A stretch of 64,000 bases of DNA from an uncultured Lachnospiraceae bacterium (lineage in GTDB: Bacteria > Bacillota > Clostridia > Lachnospirales > Lachnospiraceae): the NCBI GenBank assembly GCA_900315735.1, contig ONAD01000013.1, positions 62,001-126,000 on the forward strand, read 5' to 3'. Within the stretch, counting starts at the first letter, position 1; each line of letters starts with the position of its first letter. Below are positions 39,798-49,089 of this stretch, piece by piece. A program made the position numbers and the translations under genes. Under the pieces are notes generated by a model that made no database searches, was not told the DNA's origin, and saw nothing but the letters and a program-made list of their open reading frames with translations.

Positions 39798-40946
39798 TTA
39801 CTGTGTCTGGGTATCCGCCTCTGTGTCCTCTGCCGTAAACGGATTTGTATCTCTTACTGTATCCGAAGCAGTCTTTCCAGACTCATTGATTACGGATTTA
39901 CTGATATTCTTTACGGTCTGTGTTGTCTCATAATCTTCTACATCAAATAAATACTGATGCAGTAAATTCACATTGGTTTCCAGATCTGTAGGAACCACTA
40001 CATCGCCAAGCTTTCCTCCCATACGCTCTGTGGTAAGCTGGAATGGCCAGCCCTGTGTATCTGCCAGTTCGTAGTCTTTGATGCCTGCTGCCAGTCCCAA
40101 TATTTCAGAACTGCTAAGACTTGTGGAAATATCCGGGAATAATTTATCAATCACCTTATTTAATGTAGGAAGACTGGCTGCTTTTGCCTTCTCGACTATT
40201 TTACTGATAACGGTTCTCTGACGCTCGGTACGGCCGTAGTCATCACCACCGCTGTAACGGTCACGGCAATAAGCCAATGCCTGGATTCCGTTCACTGTCT
40301 GAAGTCCAGGTCCGGAAACTGCTGTTCCATTGGTTCCCATTACCTCATTCATCTCATTGATATATATTTTCATGGTTTCTGCTTCTTTGGAACTAATATC
40401 AAGTTCAATTCCACCCAGTGCATCTACCACTTCCATAACTGCATTAAAGTCCACAGCTACATACTCTTTAATATCCAGATCAAGATTCTTATTCAATGCT
40501 GCAACTGCACCGGTCGGACCGCCTTTTGCATATGCTGCATTGAGTTTTCTTAAATTGTCATCATCATCTACTGCCAGGAAAGAATCACGATAAACCGATA
40601 TCAGTCTTACTTCCTTCGTATCATTATTAATACTTGCAATCATGATACAGTCACTGTTTCCGGACTCATATTTGCCGGTACTGCGGTTATCAATACCAAA
40701 TAATGCAATGTTCGTATAACCATCTAACAATTCCTGGGTTTTGGCATCAATATTAATATTCAGCTTATCTTCATCCAAATCACCGGTATTATTGAGTTTA
40801 TTTAATTTAATAATTACAAATAATGCTGCCAGAAGAATTAAGATAACCAGTACTTCTATTATAAAAAGAATCAATTTTCTCTTTCTTCTCTGGCGTCTGG
40901 TCATTTTCTTTCTTTTACGGTTTCTATTATTACTACTTGTACTCAT
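39798..40946 (-). CDS. LytR-CpsA-Psr family glycopolymer transferase
   Basis: LCP enzymes attach undecaprenyl-linked glycopolymers to peptidoglycan. The 382-residue protein has a basic N-terminus (KRKKMTRRQRRKRK), one membrane span (about 26-47) and an extracellular LCP domain. The conserved pyrophosphate-binding parts are NIALFGIDNRS, VRLISVYRDSFLAV and LAYCRDRYSGGDDYGRTERQR, the last shown as LAYCRDRYSGGDDYGR. It has its own strong promoter and terminator, so it is probably monocistronic within the polysaccharide locus. The C-terminus is a Thr/Asp-rich tail. Confidence 0.94.
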   Translation of the reverse strand: MSTSSNNRNRKRKKMTRRQRRKRKLILFIIEVLVILILLAALFVIIKLNKLNNTGDLDEDKLNINIDAKTQELLDGYTNIALFGIDNRSTGKYESGNSDCIMIASINNDTKEVRLISVYRDSFLAVDDDDNLRKLNAAYAKGGPTGAVAALNKNLDLDIKEYVAVDFNAVMEVVDALGGIELDISSKEAETMKIYINEMNEVMGTNGTAVSGPGLQTVNGIQALAYCRDRYSGGDDYGRTERQRTVISKIVEKAKAASLPTLNKVIDKLFPDISTSLSSSEILGLAAGIKDYELADTQGWPFQLTTERMGGKLGDVVVPTDLETNVNLLHQYLFDVEDYETTQTVKNISKSVINESGKTASDTVRDTNPFTAEDTEADTQTQ

Positions 40947-41017
40947 AAGTCATCTCCATTATCTTATTTTCCTGATGTTAAACAGTTTCTATTCATTTTT
41001 TCAAAACAATTGAAACT

Positions 41018-41046
41018 AATATATAACAAAACACTTTTTGTGTCAA
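41018..41046 (-). promoter_or_regulatory. Strong promoter of the LCP gene
   Basis: TTGACA (41041-41046) and TATATT (41018-41023) are separated by exactly 17 bp on the minus strand, 72 bp before the LCP start. The -35 box lies right at the end of the upstream GT2 gene, which may explain separate LCP control. Confidence 0.8.
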
Positions 41047-41048
41047 TA

Positions 41049-41753
41049 TTATCCATGATAGCTTAATATCCTTTTTAGAAAAATTAAGCGATTCTTAATC
41101 ATTACACCCACGCTGTTATGGGAAAAATCGGATACATTCTTTTCATGCCTCCGGTAAAGAATCAATGGTTCCTTTAAAAATACCGTGCGGTGATATTTCA
41201 AATCACATTTCACACCAATCCACTGATCATGCATGGTAACATCCTTCGGAATCGGAAGTACTGCATCCAATACCTCTTTCCGAAATGCCATGCAGCAGCC
41301 CATATAGGTATTCTTAATAATATTTTTAATCGCACCTCTTCCACTGTGGCGGTAAACAAAAAAGGACGGCATCAGTGTCTCTTTGCATGCAGCATCTGTC
41401 ACTCTGGCATCATGAACCACAACCATGGCTTTCTTCCTCCGGAATACTTCCATGACTTTCTCTACTTTATCCGGCATCCAGACATCATCCTGGTCTGCAA
41501 GGAAAATATAATCGCCCCGGCACGCCCTAAGTCCTGCTTCCACATTGGCAATAACGCCTTCACCCGGTCCTTCCATAACACGGATTCTGGCATCCTGTTC
41601 CTGATAGGACTTAAGGATTTCCCTCGTAGTATCCAGTGAACCATCATCCGATACCACCAGTTCATCACCCAGTCCGATATTTTTAAGTATGCTGTCTATC
41701 TGTTCTCTGATATAGGTTTCTCCGTTATAGGTTACTACTAAGACCGATATCAT
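41049..41753 (-). CDS. GT2 family glycosyltransferase
   Basis: The 234-residue cytoplasmic enzyme has a single GT-A domain: VLVVTYNGETYIREQIDSIL at the start, VSDDGSLDTT, and FLADQDDVWMPDKV carrying the metal-binding acidic residues. The later MHDQWIG segment is shared with rhamnosyltransferase-like GT2 proteins. The donor sugar cannot be told. Its start overlaps the stop of the DUF1972 gene (ATGA), so the two are coupled and may act one after the other in building the repeat unit. Confidence 0.9.
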   Translation of the reverse strand: MISVLVVTYNGETYIREQIDSILKNIGLGDELVVSDDGSLDTTREILKSYQEQDARIRVMEGPGEGVIANVEAGLRACRGDYIFLADQDDVWMPDKVEKVMEVFRRKKAMVVVHDARVTDAACKETLMPSFFVYRHSGRGAIKNIIKNTYMGCCMAFRKEVLDAVLPIPKDVTMHDQWIGVKCDLKYHRTVFLKEPLILYRRHEKNVSDFSHNSVGVMIKNRLIFLKRILSYHG

Positions 41754-42916
41754 TCTCTCTCTTCCTCTCCTGTAAGAAACAGTGTTTCATACTGCTGTAC
41801 AATTGCTTCCCAGCTATACCATTTCTTCATTCTGTCCTTCGCTTTCCGGCCAAGCTCTTCCCGCTCTGCTTCATCCATAGTATCCGCCTTCTGAATCAGT
41901 GTGGCAAGATTTCCGTTTTTCTTATTCCAGTACAGTGCGGCATCTTCCCCCACTTCTTTATTAAATCCCACATCTAAAAGCAGGTTCAGTTTTGTGGTAC
42001 TGAGTGCCTCAAGAAGGGATGGATTGGTTCCTCCCACCTCATGTCCATGGAAATATCCATAAGCAAAGTAGCGGATTTCTGCCAGCAATGCAGCATCATA
42101 CACGGTTCCCGCAAATTTAATCCGCTTGTCATTTAAAAAACCGGTTTTCTCTTTTAAACTTTCATAAAAAGCATTTTCTTCCACATTTGTGATGATTACA
42201 AGATCTTTTATGGAATCAGATGCCATAAATTCCCGAATCATTGTCTCGTAATTATTTTCCGGGACAAATCTTCCTACGATAAGATAATAATTTTCTTTTC
42301 TGATATCAAACTTCTGATACCATGCCAGCAAATCCTCTGTTGGTTCACCTGCTTTATAAGATAGTGTTCCATATGCGATAAATGTGGTCTTCGGCTGATA
42401 TTTATGATATTCATCCCTGATATACTGTTCAATATTCTTTGAATCACAGACTAATAAATCTGCGTGCTTTACCATTCCCTTTTCCGAATATTTCCAGTAT
42501 TTACGAATCCATTTATTCCATTTTGCCCGCATAAATTCATGTCCATCCGGGTTTACATAAAGTGTACCAGACAACCGGTGCAGCTGCCTTTTAAAGTGCC
42601 CCACAAATGGTCCGATTCTGCATGCCAGCACATAGACAACGGCATCCTCTATCTTTTCTTTTTTAATTTTCTGAATGCAGTAACGAAATGCTGCCAAATC
42701 ATAATACACGGCTCTCGCCGGTCCGATATCCGGCACCTCCACCCGGAAGCATTTCGCATTATGATAAGTAAATTCTTCATTATGGTCAGACATGCACGCC
42801 ACATGGTACTGAATGTCTTCACCGACTGCCTGTCCGGTCAGATTCTCTACAAATGTCTCGAACCCGCCGTAAGCCGCCGGAATTCCTTTACTGCCTATAA
42901 TAAATACATGTTTCAT
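41750..42916 (-). CDS. GT4-type glycosyltransferase with DUF1972 (Cps2T/rhamnosyltransferase-like)
   Basis: The 388-residue protein starts MKHVFIIGSKGIPAAYGGFE, the DUF1972 signature that occurs in beta-1,4-rhamnosyltransferases such as Cps2T, which often act second, after the priming transferase. A GT-B C-terminal half follows with YYLIVGRFVPENNYETMI and GYFHGHEVGGTNPSLLEAL, the acidic sugar-nucleotide site. It works on the cytoplasmic side on a lipid-linked sugar. It lies 3 bp after the GT2 gene at 42920 and overlaps the next GT2 by four bases. Confidence 0.9.
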   Translation of the reverse strand: MKHVFIIGSKGIPAAYGGFETFVENLTGQAVGEDIQYHVACMSDHNEEFTYHNAKCFRVEVPDIGPARAVYYDLAAFRYCIQKIKKEKIEDAVVYVLACRIGPFVGHFKRQLHRLSGTLYVNPDGHEFMRAKWNKWIRKYWKYSEKGMVKHADLLVCDSKNIEQYIRDEYHKYQPKTTFIAYGTLSYKAGEPTEDLLAWYQKFDIRKENYYLIVGRFVPENNYETMIREFMASDSIKDLVIITNVEENAFYESLKEKTGFLNDKRIKFAGTVYDAALLAEIRYFAYGYFHGHEVGGTNPSLLEALSTTKLNLLLDVGFNKEVGEDAALYWNKKNGNLATLIQKADTMDEAEREELGRKAKDRMKKWYSWEAIVQQYETLFLTGEEERE

Positions 42917-42919
42917 TTT

Positions 42920-44368
42920 CTATCCCTTATAAACTGCTGTAAGTTTTGCATCCAGCATAATCTGATATCCCACTTTTTGCAGACGTCCGGCAAAATCTAT
43001 TGCTCTCTCTAACGGTTCTTTATCCAGATCAATTCCGCCAGCCTTAAGATATGCTTCTTTCTTTATGATACATTGTTCCAGCGGAACGGCGCTGACATTC
43101 TTCGGAAGCACTGCCCGGTTGAAATATCCCTTGAAGCAGACCGGAAGTTTTTCAAAAAGATATCCCATCTTTCCATCTGGTAATACGCCAATGCCTGCCG
43201 AAACTAACTTCCGGTGCTTTTTAAACCGGACACCTGTCAGTCCCACTTTATTTAAGCAGGCATATTGTGCCAGTTCTTTTCGTTCTCTCTCCCCAAGCAA
43301 TCTGGTGCGACGGCTGTCATAAATGAAAAGATATTCCCTTGTGCTGTTTTCTACCAGTTCATCTAAAGCATCTTTTTCCTTTATTTCCGCAAGATTAATA
43401 AGCTCCGGCTCCGGAACTTTCTGTTCATAAATCACTTCATAAGAATTATGCCCCTGGGCTTCTTTAATCTCTGCCGGGATTTTCCGCCTCTGCACGTAAG
43501 CTTCCAATGCCCGCTTTCCCGCATCATAGGCATAATCCTTGGACAGGGAACTGCCTGCCGTGGAACCACTGTGTATTCTCCAATGGTAGAGAATCTTTCG
43601 AATATGATAAATGGCATCCGTCTGCTCCGTCAGGCGGAGCACCAGTTCATAGTCCTGGGCACCATCATAGCAGGGATTGAAATCCCCCACCTTCTCTAAC
43701 ATGGTCTTCTTTACTACCAGAAAATGGCAGATATAATTATAATGCATCAGCAATTCCGGATTATAATCCGTCTTAAAATGTGGCCGGCTGTGTATCCCGG
43801 ATTCTGCATCAATTTTATCTTCATCGGAATAAATCACCTGTGCATCCGGATGGGCATTTAACATCCGCACCACTTCATAAAGGGCATTGGCAGCCAGCAC
43901 ATCATCATGGTCCAATAATCCGATATATTCACCCATTGCCATCGCAACTGCCTCATTGGTATTCTCTGAAATCCCACCATTTTCCAACAGTCTGCGGTAA
44001 CGTATTCTTGCATCCTCTTTATAATTTTCTGCAAGAAAACGCTCGATTTTATCGGTAGGACTGCCATCTGCAAGGCACAGTTCCCAGTTTTCATAGGACT
44101 GTTCTAACATACCGTCTATCAGTTCCCGCAAAAAACGCTCCGGTGTCTCATATAACGGCACAACAATGGAAATCAGCGGCATATGTTCAAATAACGTATT
44201 CCGCTGCACCTTCCATTCTTCTTTAGTTACCATATAATTCTGCCAGTTTTTTGTATATTCATGGTCTATGGGCTCATATTTCGTTTCCATCACTTTAATT
44301 ACAAGTCCCCGAAGTCCATGCTTGCGTATCATTCCAACTGCATATGCAGCCTTTTTCGTTAATCCCAT
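42920..44368 (-). CDS. GT2 family glycosyltransferase, long form
   Basis: The 482-residue protein has an N-terminal extension (1-65) and a full GT2 domain at about 65-290: SIVVPLYETPERFLRELIDG, ADGSPTDK, LLDHDDVLAANALYE, YSDEDKID, and CYDGAQDYELVLRLTEQ, then ILYHWRIHSGST. The last ~180 residues hold a partial, degenerate second GT-like region. It resembles the double-domain GT2 enzymes of clostridial and streptococcal polysaccharide clusters and is a relative of the product at 46173. It is placed between the priming transferase (3 bp) and the DUF1972 enzyme (3 bp). Confidence 0.9.
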   Translation of the reverse strand: MGLTKKAAYAVGMIRKHGLRGLVIKVMETKYEPIDHEYTKNWQNYMVTKEEWKVQRNTLFEHMPLISIVVPLYETPERFLRELIDGMLEQSYENWELCLADGSPTDKIERFLAENYKEDARIRYRRLLENGGISENTNEAVAMAMGEYIGLLDHDDVLAANALYEVVRMLNAHPDAQVIYSDEDKIDAESGIHSRPHFKTDYNPELLMHYNYICHFLVVKKTMLEKVGDFNPCYDGAQDYELVLRLTEQTDAIYHIRKILYHWRIHSGSTAGSSLSKDYAYDAGKRALEAYVQRRKIPAEIKEAQGHNSYEVIYEQKVPEPELINLAEIKEKDALDELVENSTREYLFIYDSRRTRLLGERERKELAQYACLNKVGLTGVRFKKHRKLVSAGIGVLPDGKMGYLFEKLPVCFKGYFNRAVLPKNVSAVPLEQCIIKKEAYLKAGGIDLDKEPLERAIDFAGRLQKVGYQIMLDAKLTAVYKG

Positions 44369-44371
44369 TGC

Positions 44372-45778
44372 TTACTTCGATCCTTTTCCTGTTACCACAA
44401 CCTGAATGGTCTTAAACAAGATTTTAATATCCAATGCCAGTGACCAGTTTGTAATATAGTAGGTATCCAGCTGTACTACCTCTTCAAAATCCGTAATATC
44501 ACTTCTTCCACTGACCTGCCACATTCCGGTAAGTCCCGGCTTGATTCCGAGTCTTGCCCGGTGCCTTGCCTCATATCCGGCAAATTCTTCCTCCGTCGGC
44601 GGTCTTGTGCCTACCAGACTCATATCCCCTTTTAAAATATTCCAGAACTGTGGCAGTTCATCAATGGAAAACTTCCGCATGAACCTGCCAACCGGAAATA
44701 CTCTCGGATCATCTTCCATCTTAAACATCAGCCCTGACATCTCATTCTGCCCCATCAGCTCTTTTTTCTGTTCTTCTGCATTTACATTCATGGAACGGAA
44801 TTTATAAAAGCGGAATTTCCTGCCATTTTTCCCCACACGAATCTGGGAAAAGAAAATCGGTCCCGGTGACTGCTTCTTAATAATCGGTGCAAAAATAATG
44901 GTAGCAATACCGGCAATCACCAATCCCACAAAACCGCCTACAATGTCCATCAGACGTTTAAAAAACAACTGACGTGGCGTTGCAATACACATACTGGAAG
45001 TTAAAACCATATAATTTCCACACTGCTCGATTACTTTATTCGGCATCAGCTTGGAAGCATGTACCAGATTAAAATGTACCGTAACGCCCATTTCCAGCAG
45101 ATCATCTGCCAGTGCCTGGCTGCTGGCTATAGTATTGCCATTAATAAACACTTCATCTACCACATTATTTTTTACATATTCAAAGAAATCATCTGCATTT
45201 GCTACCACCGGAATGCCCCGGATAATTTCTCCCTTACGCATTGCATCCACTACAACAACTCCGTGCACGGCAAATTCCCGATATGGCAGATTTTCAAATT
45301 CCTTAAGACAGCTCTCCACCAGTTCATCTGTCGTTACCACTATCATGGCAGACAGATTTCTGTCATTCATCATCTTTTTCTTAATAAAATTCTTAAGCCC
45401 GGAACGACCGACAAATTCAAAAATCATAGACAGTCCCCAGAACATCAGGAAAATCTGTCTGGAAAAGTCAGACTGTCTGGTCCAGTATCCATATACCATC
45501 ATTCCGGCAACAATGATTGTTGTATGAATAACAACATGCTTAAATTCCTGCGTATTCTTTCTCCGCAGAATGCTCTTATAGGATTCGCCGAAAAATACCA
45601 CGCAGATATCAATCAAAATAAGGACTACCGCTAATCGCTGATATTCCTCATTTAAAAACTCATTTTTTCTTCCAAAACGCATAAAATAGGATAAGGCATA
45701 TGCAAGTTCCAGACAGATAATATCCAGAATCGTAAAGTCAAGATGCTTCATCCAGCTTTTTCGTTCTTTTTTATACAT
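44372..45778 (-). CDS. Polyprenyl-phosphate sugar-1-phosphate transferase (WcaJ/WbaP-like)
   Basis: This initiating enzyme moves a sugar 1-phosphate (glucose or galactose type) from a nucleotide to undecaprenyl phosphate. The 468-residue protein has four or five N-terminal spans (about 10-130), a Rossmann-like middle domain, and the C-terminal catalytic domain: FFKRLMDIVGGFVGL membrane part, SPGPIFFSQIRVGKNG, FRFYKFRSMNVNAEEQK, RKFSIDELPQFWNIL, MSLVGTRPP, and PGLTGMWQVSGRSD. It has its own promoter with an extended -10. As the first step of the pathway it fixes the first sugar, but which sugar cannot be read reliably. Confidence 0.95.
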   Translation of the reverse strand: MYKKERKSWMKHLDFTILDIICLELAYALSYFMRFGRKNEFLNEEYQRLAVVLILIDICVVFFGESYKSILRRKNTQEFKHVVIHTTIIVAGMMVYGYWTRQSDFSRQIFLMFWGLSMIFEFVGRSGLKNFIKKKMMNDRNLSAMIVVTTDELVESCLKEFENLPYREFAVHGVVVVDAMRKGEIIRGIPVVANADDFFEYVKNNVVDEVFINGNTIASSQALADDLLEMGVTVHFNLVHASKLMPNKVIEQCGNYMVLTSSMCIATPRQLFFKRLMDIVGGFVGLVIAGIATIIFAPIIKKQSPGPIFFSQIRVGKNGRKFRFYKFRSMNVNAEEQKKELMGQNEMSGLMFKMEDDPRVFPVGRFMRKFSIDELPQFWNILKGDMSLVGTRPPTEEEFAGYEARHRARLGIKPGLTGMWQVSGRSDITDFEEVVQLDTYYITNWSLALDIKILFKTIQVVVTGKGSK

Positions 45779-45821
45779 AATCTATTCCCTCTTATGCAAT
45801 ACAAGCCATCTTTTTAGGAAT

Positions 45822-45851
45822 ATTATACCAGTCCTACCCTGTCAGGTACAA
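45822..45851 (-). promoter_or_regulatory. Promoter of the priming transferase operon
   Basis: TTGTAC (45846-45851) is followed after 18 bp by TATAAT (45822-45827), with TG one base before the -10 hexamer (extended -10). It lies 44 bp before the start codon and should drive 45778 down to the GT2 gene at 41049. Confidence 0.7.
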
Positions 45852-45895
45852 CCGAATTCTTTCTTAATTTTCTGTGAAAAAATTGTGTCATTTTT

Positions 45896-46093
45896 CTAGC
45901 GGCTGTTCCGGTGGATATAAAGCCAGCTTTCCGAATAATCTTTTCGCTCTTTTTCGCTCATCTGACCATATTTTTCATACGGAACTTTCGTCAGAACCAT
46001 CTGCACATTTCCACATTTAAAACATTCCACTTCATTTCTTCTTGAAACTGTTCGTATCCAGCCACACTTCGGGCAAATATAAACTTTCATCAT
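45896..46093 (-). CDS. Small CxxC zinc-ribbon protein
   Basis: The 65-residue protein has two CxxC pairs, VYICPKCGW and VECFKCGN, that form a zinc ribbon, and an Arg/Lys/Glu-rich C-terminus ending WLYIHRNSR. It starts MMKVYICPKC with GGAGAG upstream; the second Met may be used. There is no membrane segment. It sits between two surface-glycan genes and is probably part of that locus. It looks like a short RNA polymerase subunit M- or rubredoxin-like zinc ribbon; its role in polysaccharide synthesis is not known, and a nucleic-acid or protein-binding regulator is possible. Confidence 0.75.
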   Translation of the reverse strand: MMKVYICPKCGWIRTVSRRNEVECFKCGNVQMVLTKVPYEKYGQMSEKERKDYSESWLYIHRNSR

Positions 46094-46172
46094 GTGTACT
46101 CTCCTCCCTGTTACTTGTTTTTCTCTGTACTCAGTTACAAAGTTACCACTTTCTTATAAATCCTGCAATGCC

Positions 46173-47816
46173 TTAGCGGTTTTGTCCCAGTGAATAATCT
46201 GTCCGGTAACGGGTCAGTCCCGGATGATAGTAGGGGTCTCCCTGTCTTAAAATATCATTCCAATGGGTCCGCATATATTCAATTTCTTCCTGAAAACGGC
46301 GTACTTTCTCTTCGGTATCCTCCTGTCCCCTGGACTTTGATTCATAATGGTATGCTTCTACGGATGGTTCATATATAATAAGATAACCCTTCTTCCGGAT
46401 TTTAAGACACAAATCCACATCATTAAAAGCTACCGATAAAGCTTCGCAGAATCCATCCACTTCCCGGAACACCTTCGCCGGCACCATAAGAAATGCCGCT
46501 GTTGCAGCACTTAAATTCTGCCGCAGGCTGGCTCTATACATATACCCACTATCGCTGCGTACCTGTCCTACACACATATTGGCTGCAATTCCTCTGGCAT
46601 GTCCACCGATGCCTATGACAATTCCGGCATGCTGTATCGTATCATCCGGGTAATAAAGCTTTGCTCCCACTGCTCCGGTATTTTCTTTTCCGCACAGGGT
46701 AAGCATCCGTTCCATGTAATCCTTTGTTATAATCTCAATATCATTGTTTAAGAACAAAAGATATTCACCCTTTGCATAGGATGCTCCATAGTTATTAATG
46801 GCTGAATAATTAAAAGTACCCGGTATTTCAGGTTTCCATTCTACCACGCGGATATCCGGATACTGCATCTGCAGCTCTTTATAATAATCAAAGATTTCTT
46901 CGCTTTTACTGTTATTTTCTATAATGATAATCTCATAATTCCGGTAGCTGCCCTGCCGAATGGATGTGATGCATTTTTCCAAAGAAGCTTTTTCGTCTTT
47001 ATTCGGTATCAGAATAGATACCAGTGGCTGCTTCTTTTCGTGACTGCCTGCTGCCATAGAGGCATGCTCTACTCTCGGTGCATGTTCCGCCTTTGTATGA
47101 TAAAGCACTTTGGGAATATGGATGATACTATCGGACTGCTTTGCCGCCCGGCAGATCAGTTCTTCTATTGCAGGATTTCCGTCATTTTCTTTCAGTGCCT
47201 GCAGGAATACCGTTTTTCTTATGCAGCATAAATGTCTGATATAGCAGTAGCTTTCCAGATAATCCGGGCTGAAGTCCGGCTTTAAAAGAGGCTCTGCTGT
47301 CTCTGTTGTTTTTGTTTCATCCGGACATCTGACATCTTCATCCGTATAAATCAAATCCGGCTTTCCGATTTCTTCCCAGTGAATTCCTGACTGCTTTGTC
47401 TCTTTTGGAAAAGCAATGGCATGGGCAAGCTCGTAGAAAGCATCCGGTTCTATGGTATCACCCGCCTCAATAAGAGCTGCGTATTCCCCGGAAAGTTCTA
47501 TTTCTTTTCCGGTACAGAGCTTATCGATACAGGTTAGATTCCAATTGGTATAGCTCTGCTGTTCTAACATAGCCAACGCATCTTCTCTATTTTCTCCCAT
47601 ATAAACACAACTGATAAGCGGTCGATAGGACCACTTATCAGATTCTTTTGTCTGTATCTTAAGTTGTGCTTCTGTTACCTTATGGCCTGCTGCATATTCC
47701 GCATAGGAAATCTGCTCCGGTTCTCCTTTTTCTTTCAGGCGGATAAAGAATTCCTTTAAACCATAATTTTTTAAATACCGGAAACCTTTTCTGAGGTTAT
47801 AAAGGCTCAGTTTCAT
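46173..47816 (-). CDS. Double-domain GT2 glycosyltransferase with degenerate first domain
   Basis: The start at 47814-47816 (MKLSLYNLRKGFRYLK) follows AAGGAG; an upstream ATG is poorer. The 547-residue protein has a first GT2-like domain (about 60-240) that keeps PDLIYTDEDVRC but has lost the usual DGS and DHDD motifs, and a complete second GT2 domain (about 265-530) with VSILIPNKDEKASLEKCITS, LLFLNNDIEI, GAVGAKLYYPDDTIQHAG and SVAFNDVDLCLKIRKKGY. The second domain should be active; the first may only bind acceptor or partner. Donor and acceptor are unknown. Confidence 0.9.
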   Translation of the reverse strand: MKLSLYNLRKGFRYLKNYGLKEFFIRLKEKGEPEQISYAEYAAGHKVTEAQLKIQTKESDKWSYRPLISCVYMGENREDALAMLEQQSYTNWNLTCIDKLCTGKEIELSGEYAALIEAGDTIEPDAFYELAHAIAFPKETKQSGIHWEEIGKPDLIYTDEDVRCPDETKTTETAEPLLKPDFSPDYLESYCYIRHLCCIRKTVFLQALKENDGNPAIEELICRAAKQSDSIIHIPKVLYHTKAEHAPRVEHASMAAGSHEKKQPLVSILIPNKDEKASLEKCITSIRQGSYRNYEIIIIENNSKSEEIFDYYKELQMQYPDIRVVEWKPEIPGTFNYSAINNYGASYAKGEYLLFLNNDIEIITKDYMERMLTLCGKENTGAVGAKLYYPDDTIQHAGIVIGIGGHARGIAANMCVGQVRSDSGYMYRASLRQNLSAATAAFLMVPAKVFREVDGFCEALSVAFNDVDLCLKIRKKGYLIIYEPSVEAYHYESKSRGQEDTEEKVRRFQEEIEYMRTHWNDILRQGDPYYHPGLTRYRTDYSLGQNR

Positions 47817-47893
47817 CTTGTCTCCTTTTTTCACTGCTCTAATCTCACTGCGCTAATCTCGTTGTTCTAATCAGGCAGCTTTATTGTCTAAAA

Positions 47894-49078
47894 TTAATCT
47901 CTGTCGTAAATATCTCTGGTATATACCTTGTCCTGCACATCCTCTAAGTCTGCACTGTTACGGTTGGATACAATAACATCGGACATCTTCTTGAACTCGT
48001 CTAAGTCACGGATTACTTTGGATTTATAGAAGCTGTCATCCTTTAAGGTCGGCTCATAAATCACTACTTCAATGCCCTTTGCTTTCAGACGTTTCATAAC
48101 GCCCTGAATGGAAGACTGGCGGAAGTTATCGGAATTGGTCTTCATGGTCAGACGATAAATACCTACTACAGAAGGATTTCTGTCTAAAATCTGCTGTGCA
48201 ATGAAATCTTTTCTTGTGGTATTGGCTGCAACGATTGCTCCGATAATATTATTTGGAACGTCCGCATAATTTGCCAGTAACTGCTTGGTATCCTTTGGCA
48301 GGCAGTATCCGCCATATCCGAAGGACGGATTGTTATAATAATTACCGATTCGCGGGTCTAAGCCTACGCCTTCGATAATCTGTCTGGTATTTAATCCTCT
48401 TACCTCTGCATAGGTATCCAGCTCATTAAAATAGGAAACACGCAGTGCAAGATAAGTATTCGCAAATAATTTGATTGCTTCTGCCTCGGTGAGGTGTGCT
48501 AATAATACCGGAATATCCTCTTTGATAGCACCCTGTTTTAATAAGCCGGCAAACTCTTCTGCCTTTGCCCTTAAGCTTTCATCCTCTTTCGGATATCCCA
48601 CTACGATACGGGATGGATAGAGGTTATCATATAATGCTCTTCCTTCTCTTAAGAATTCCGGAGAGAAGATGATATTTTTGCTGCCAAACTGCGCTCTTAC
48701 TTTTTCGGTATAGCCAACCGGAACTGTAGATTTGATAACCATAATTGCATCCGGCGCATATTCCATAACCAGCTTGATTACGGCTTCTACGGATGATGTG
48801 TCAAAGTAATTCTTCTTCTCATCATAGTTGGTCGGAGTGGAAATGATAATAAAATCTGCTCCTTCATATGCTGCCTTTGCGTCTGTAGTAGCCCGCAGAT
48901 TCAATGGTTTCTCTGCTAAGTATTCTTCAATCTCCTTATCGACGATTGGAGATTTCTTATGATTAATCAGATCGACCTTCTCTTCAACAATATCGACTGC
49001 CCATACCTCATTATTCTGTGCTAATAAAATGGAATTTGACAATCCCACATAACCGGTTCCTGCTACTGCAATTTTCAT
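47894..49078 (-). CDS. ugd: UDP-glucose 6-dehydrogenase
   Basis: The enzyme oxidises UDP-glucose to UDP-glucuronate with two NAD+. The 394-residue length fits the short bacterial form. It has the Rossmann motif [16 protein letters not shown] at the N-terminus, [22 protein letters not shown], and the catalytic cysteine in [14 protein letters not shown] (about residue 260). The ATG follows GGAGG. It indicates that the glycan made here may contain glucuronic acid or a sugar derived from it; UDP-ManNAc dehydrogenases are close relatives but less likely given the length and YCLPKD motif. Confidence 0.93.
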   Translation of the reverse strand: MKIAVAGTGYVGLSNSILLAQNNEVWAVDIVEEKVDLINHKKSPIVDKEIEEYLAEKPLNLRATTDAKAAYEGADFIIISTPTNYDEKKNYFDTSSVEAVIKLVMEYAPDAIMVIKSTVPVGYTEKVRAQFGSKNIIFSPEFLREGRALYDNLYPSRIVVGYPKEDESLRAKAEEFAGLLKQGAIKEDIPVLLAHLTEAEAIKLFANTYLALRVSYFNELDTYAEVRGLNTRQIIEGVGLDPRIGNYYNNPSFGYGGYCLPKDTKQLLANYADVPNNIIGAIVAANTTRKDFIAQQILDRNPSVVGIYRLTMKTNSDNFRQSSIQGVMKRLKAKGIEVVIYEPTLKDDSFYKSKVIRDLDEFKKMSDVIVSNRNSADLEDVQDKVYTRDIYDRD

Positions 49079-49089
49079 GTGTATCCTCC

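Noticed and set aside
45051-45634. Long plus-strand frames (158 and 191 codons) opposite the priming transferase
   Set aside because: They are antisense to a clear enzyme, lack ribosome sites and show no domain pattern.
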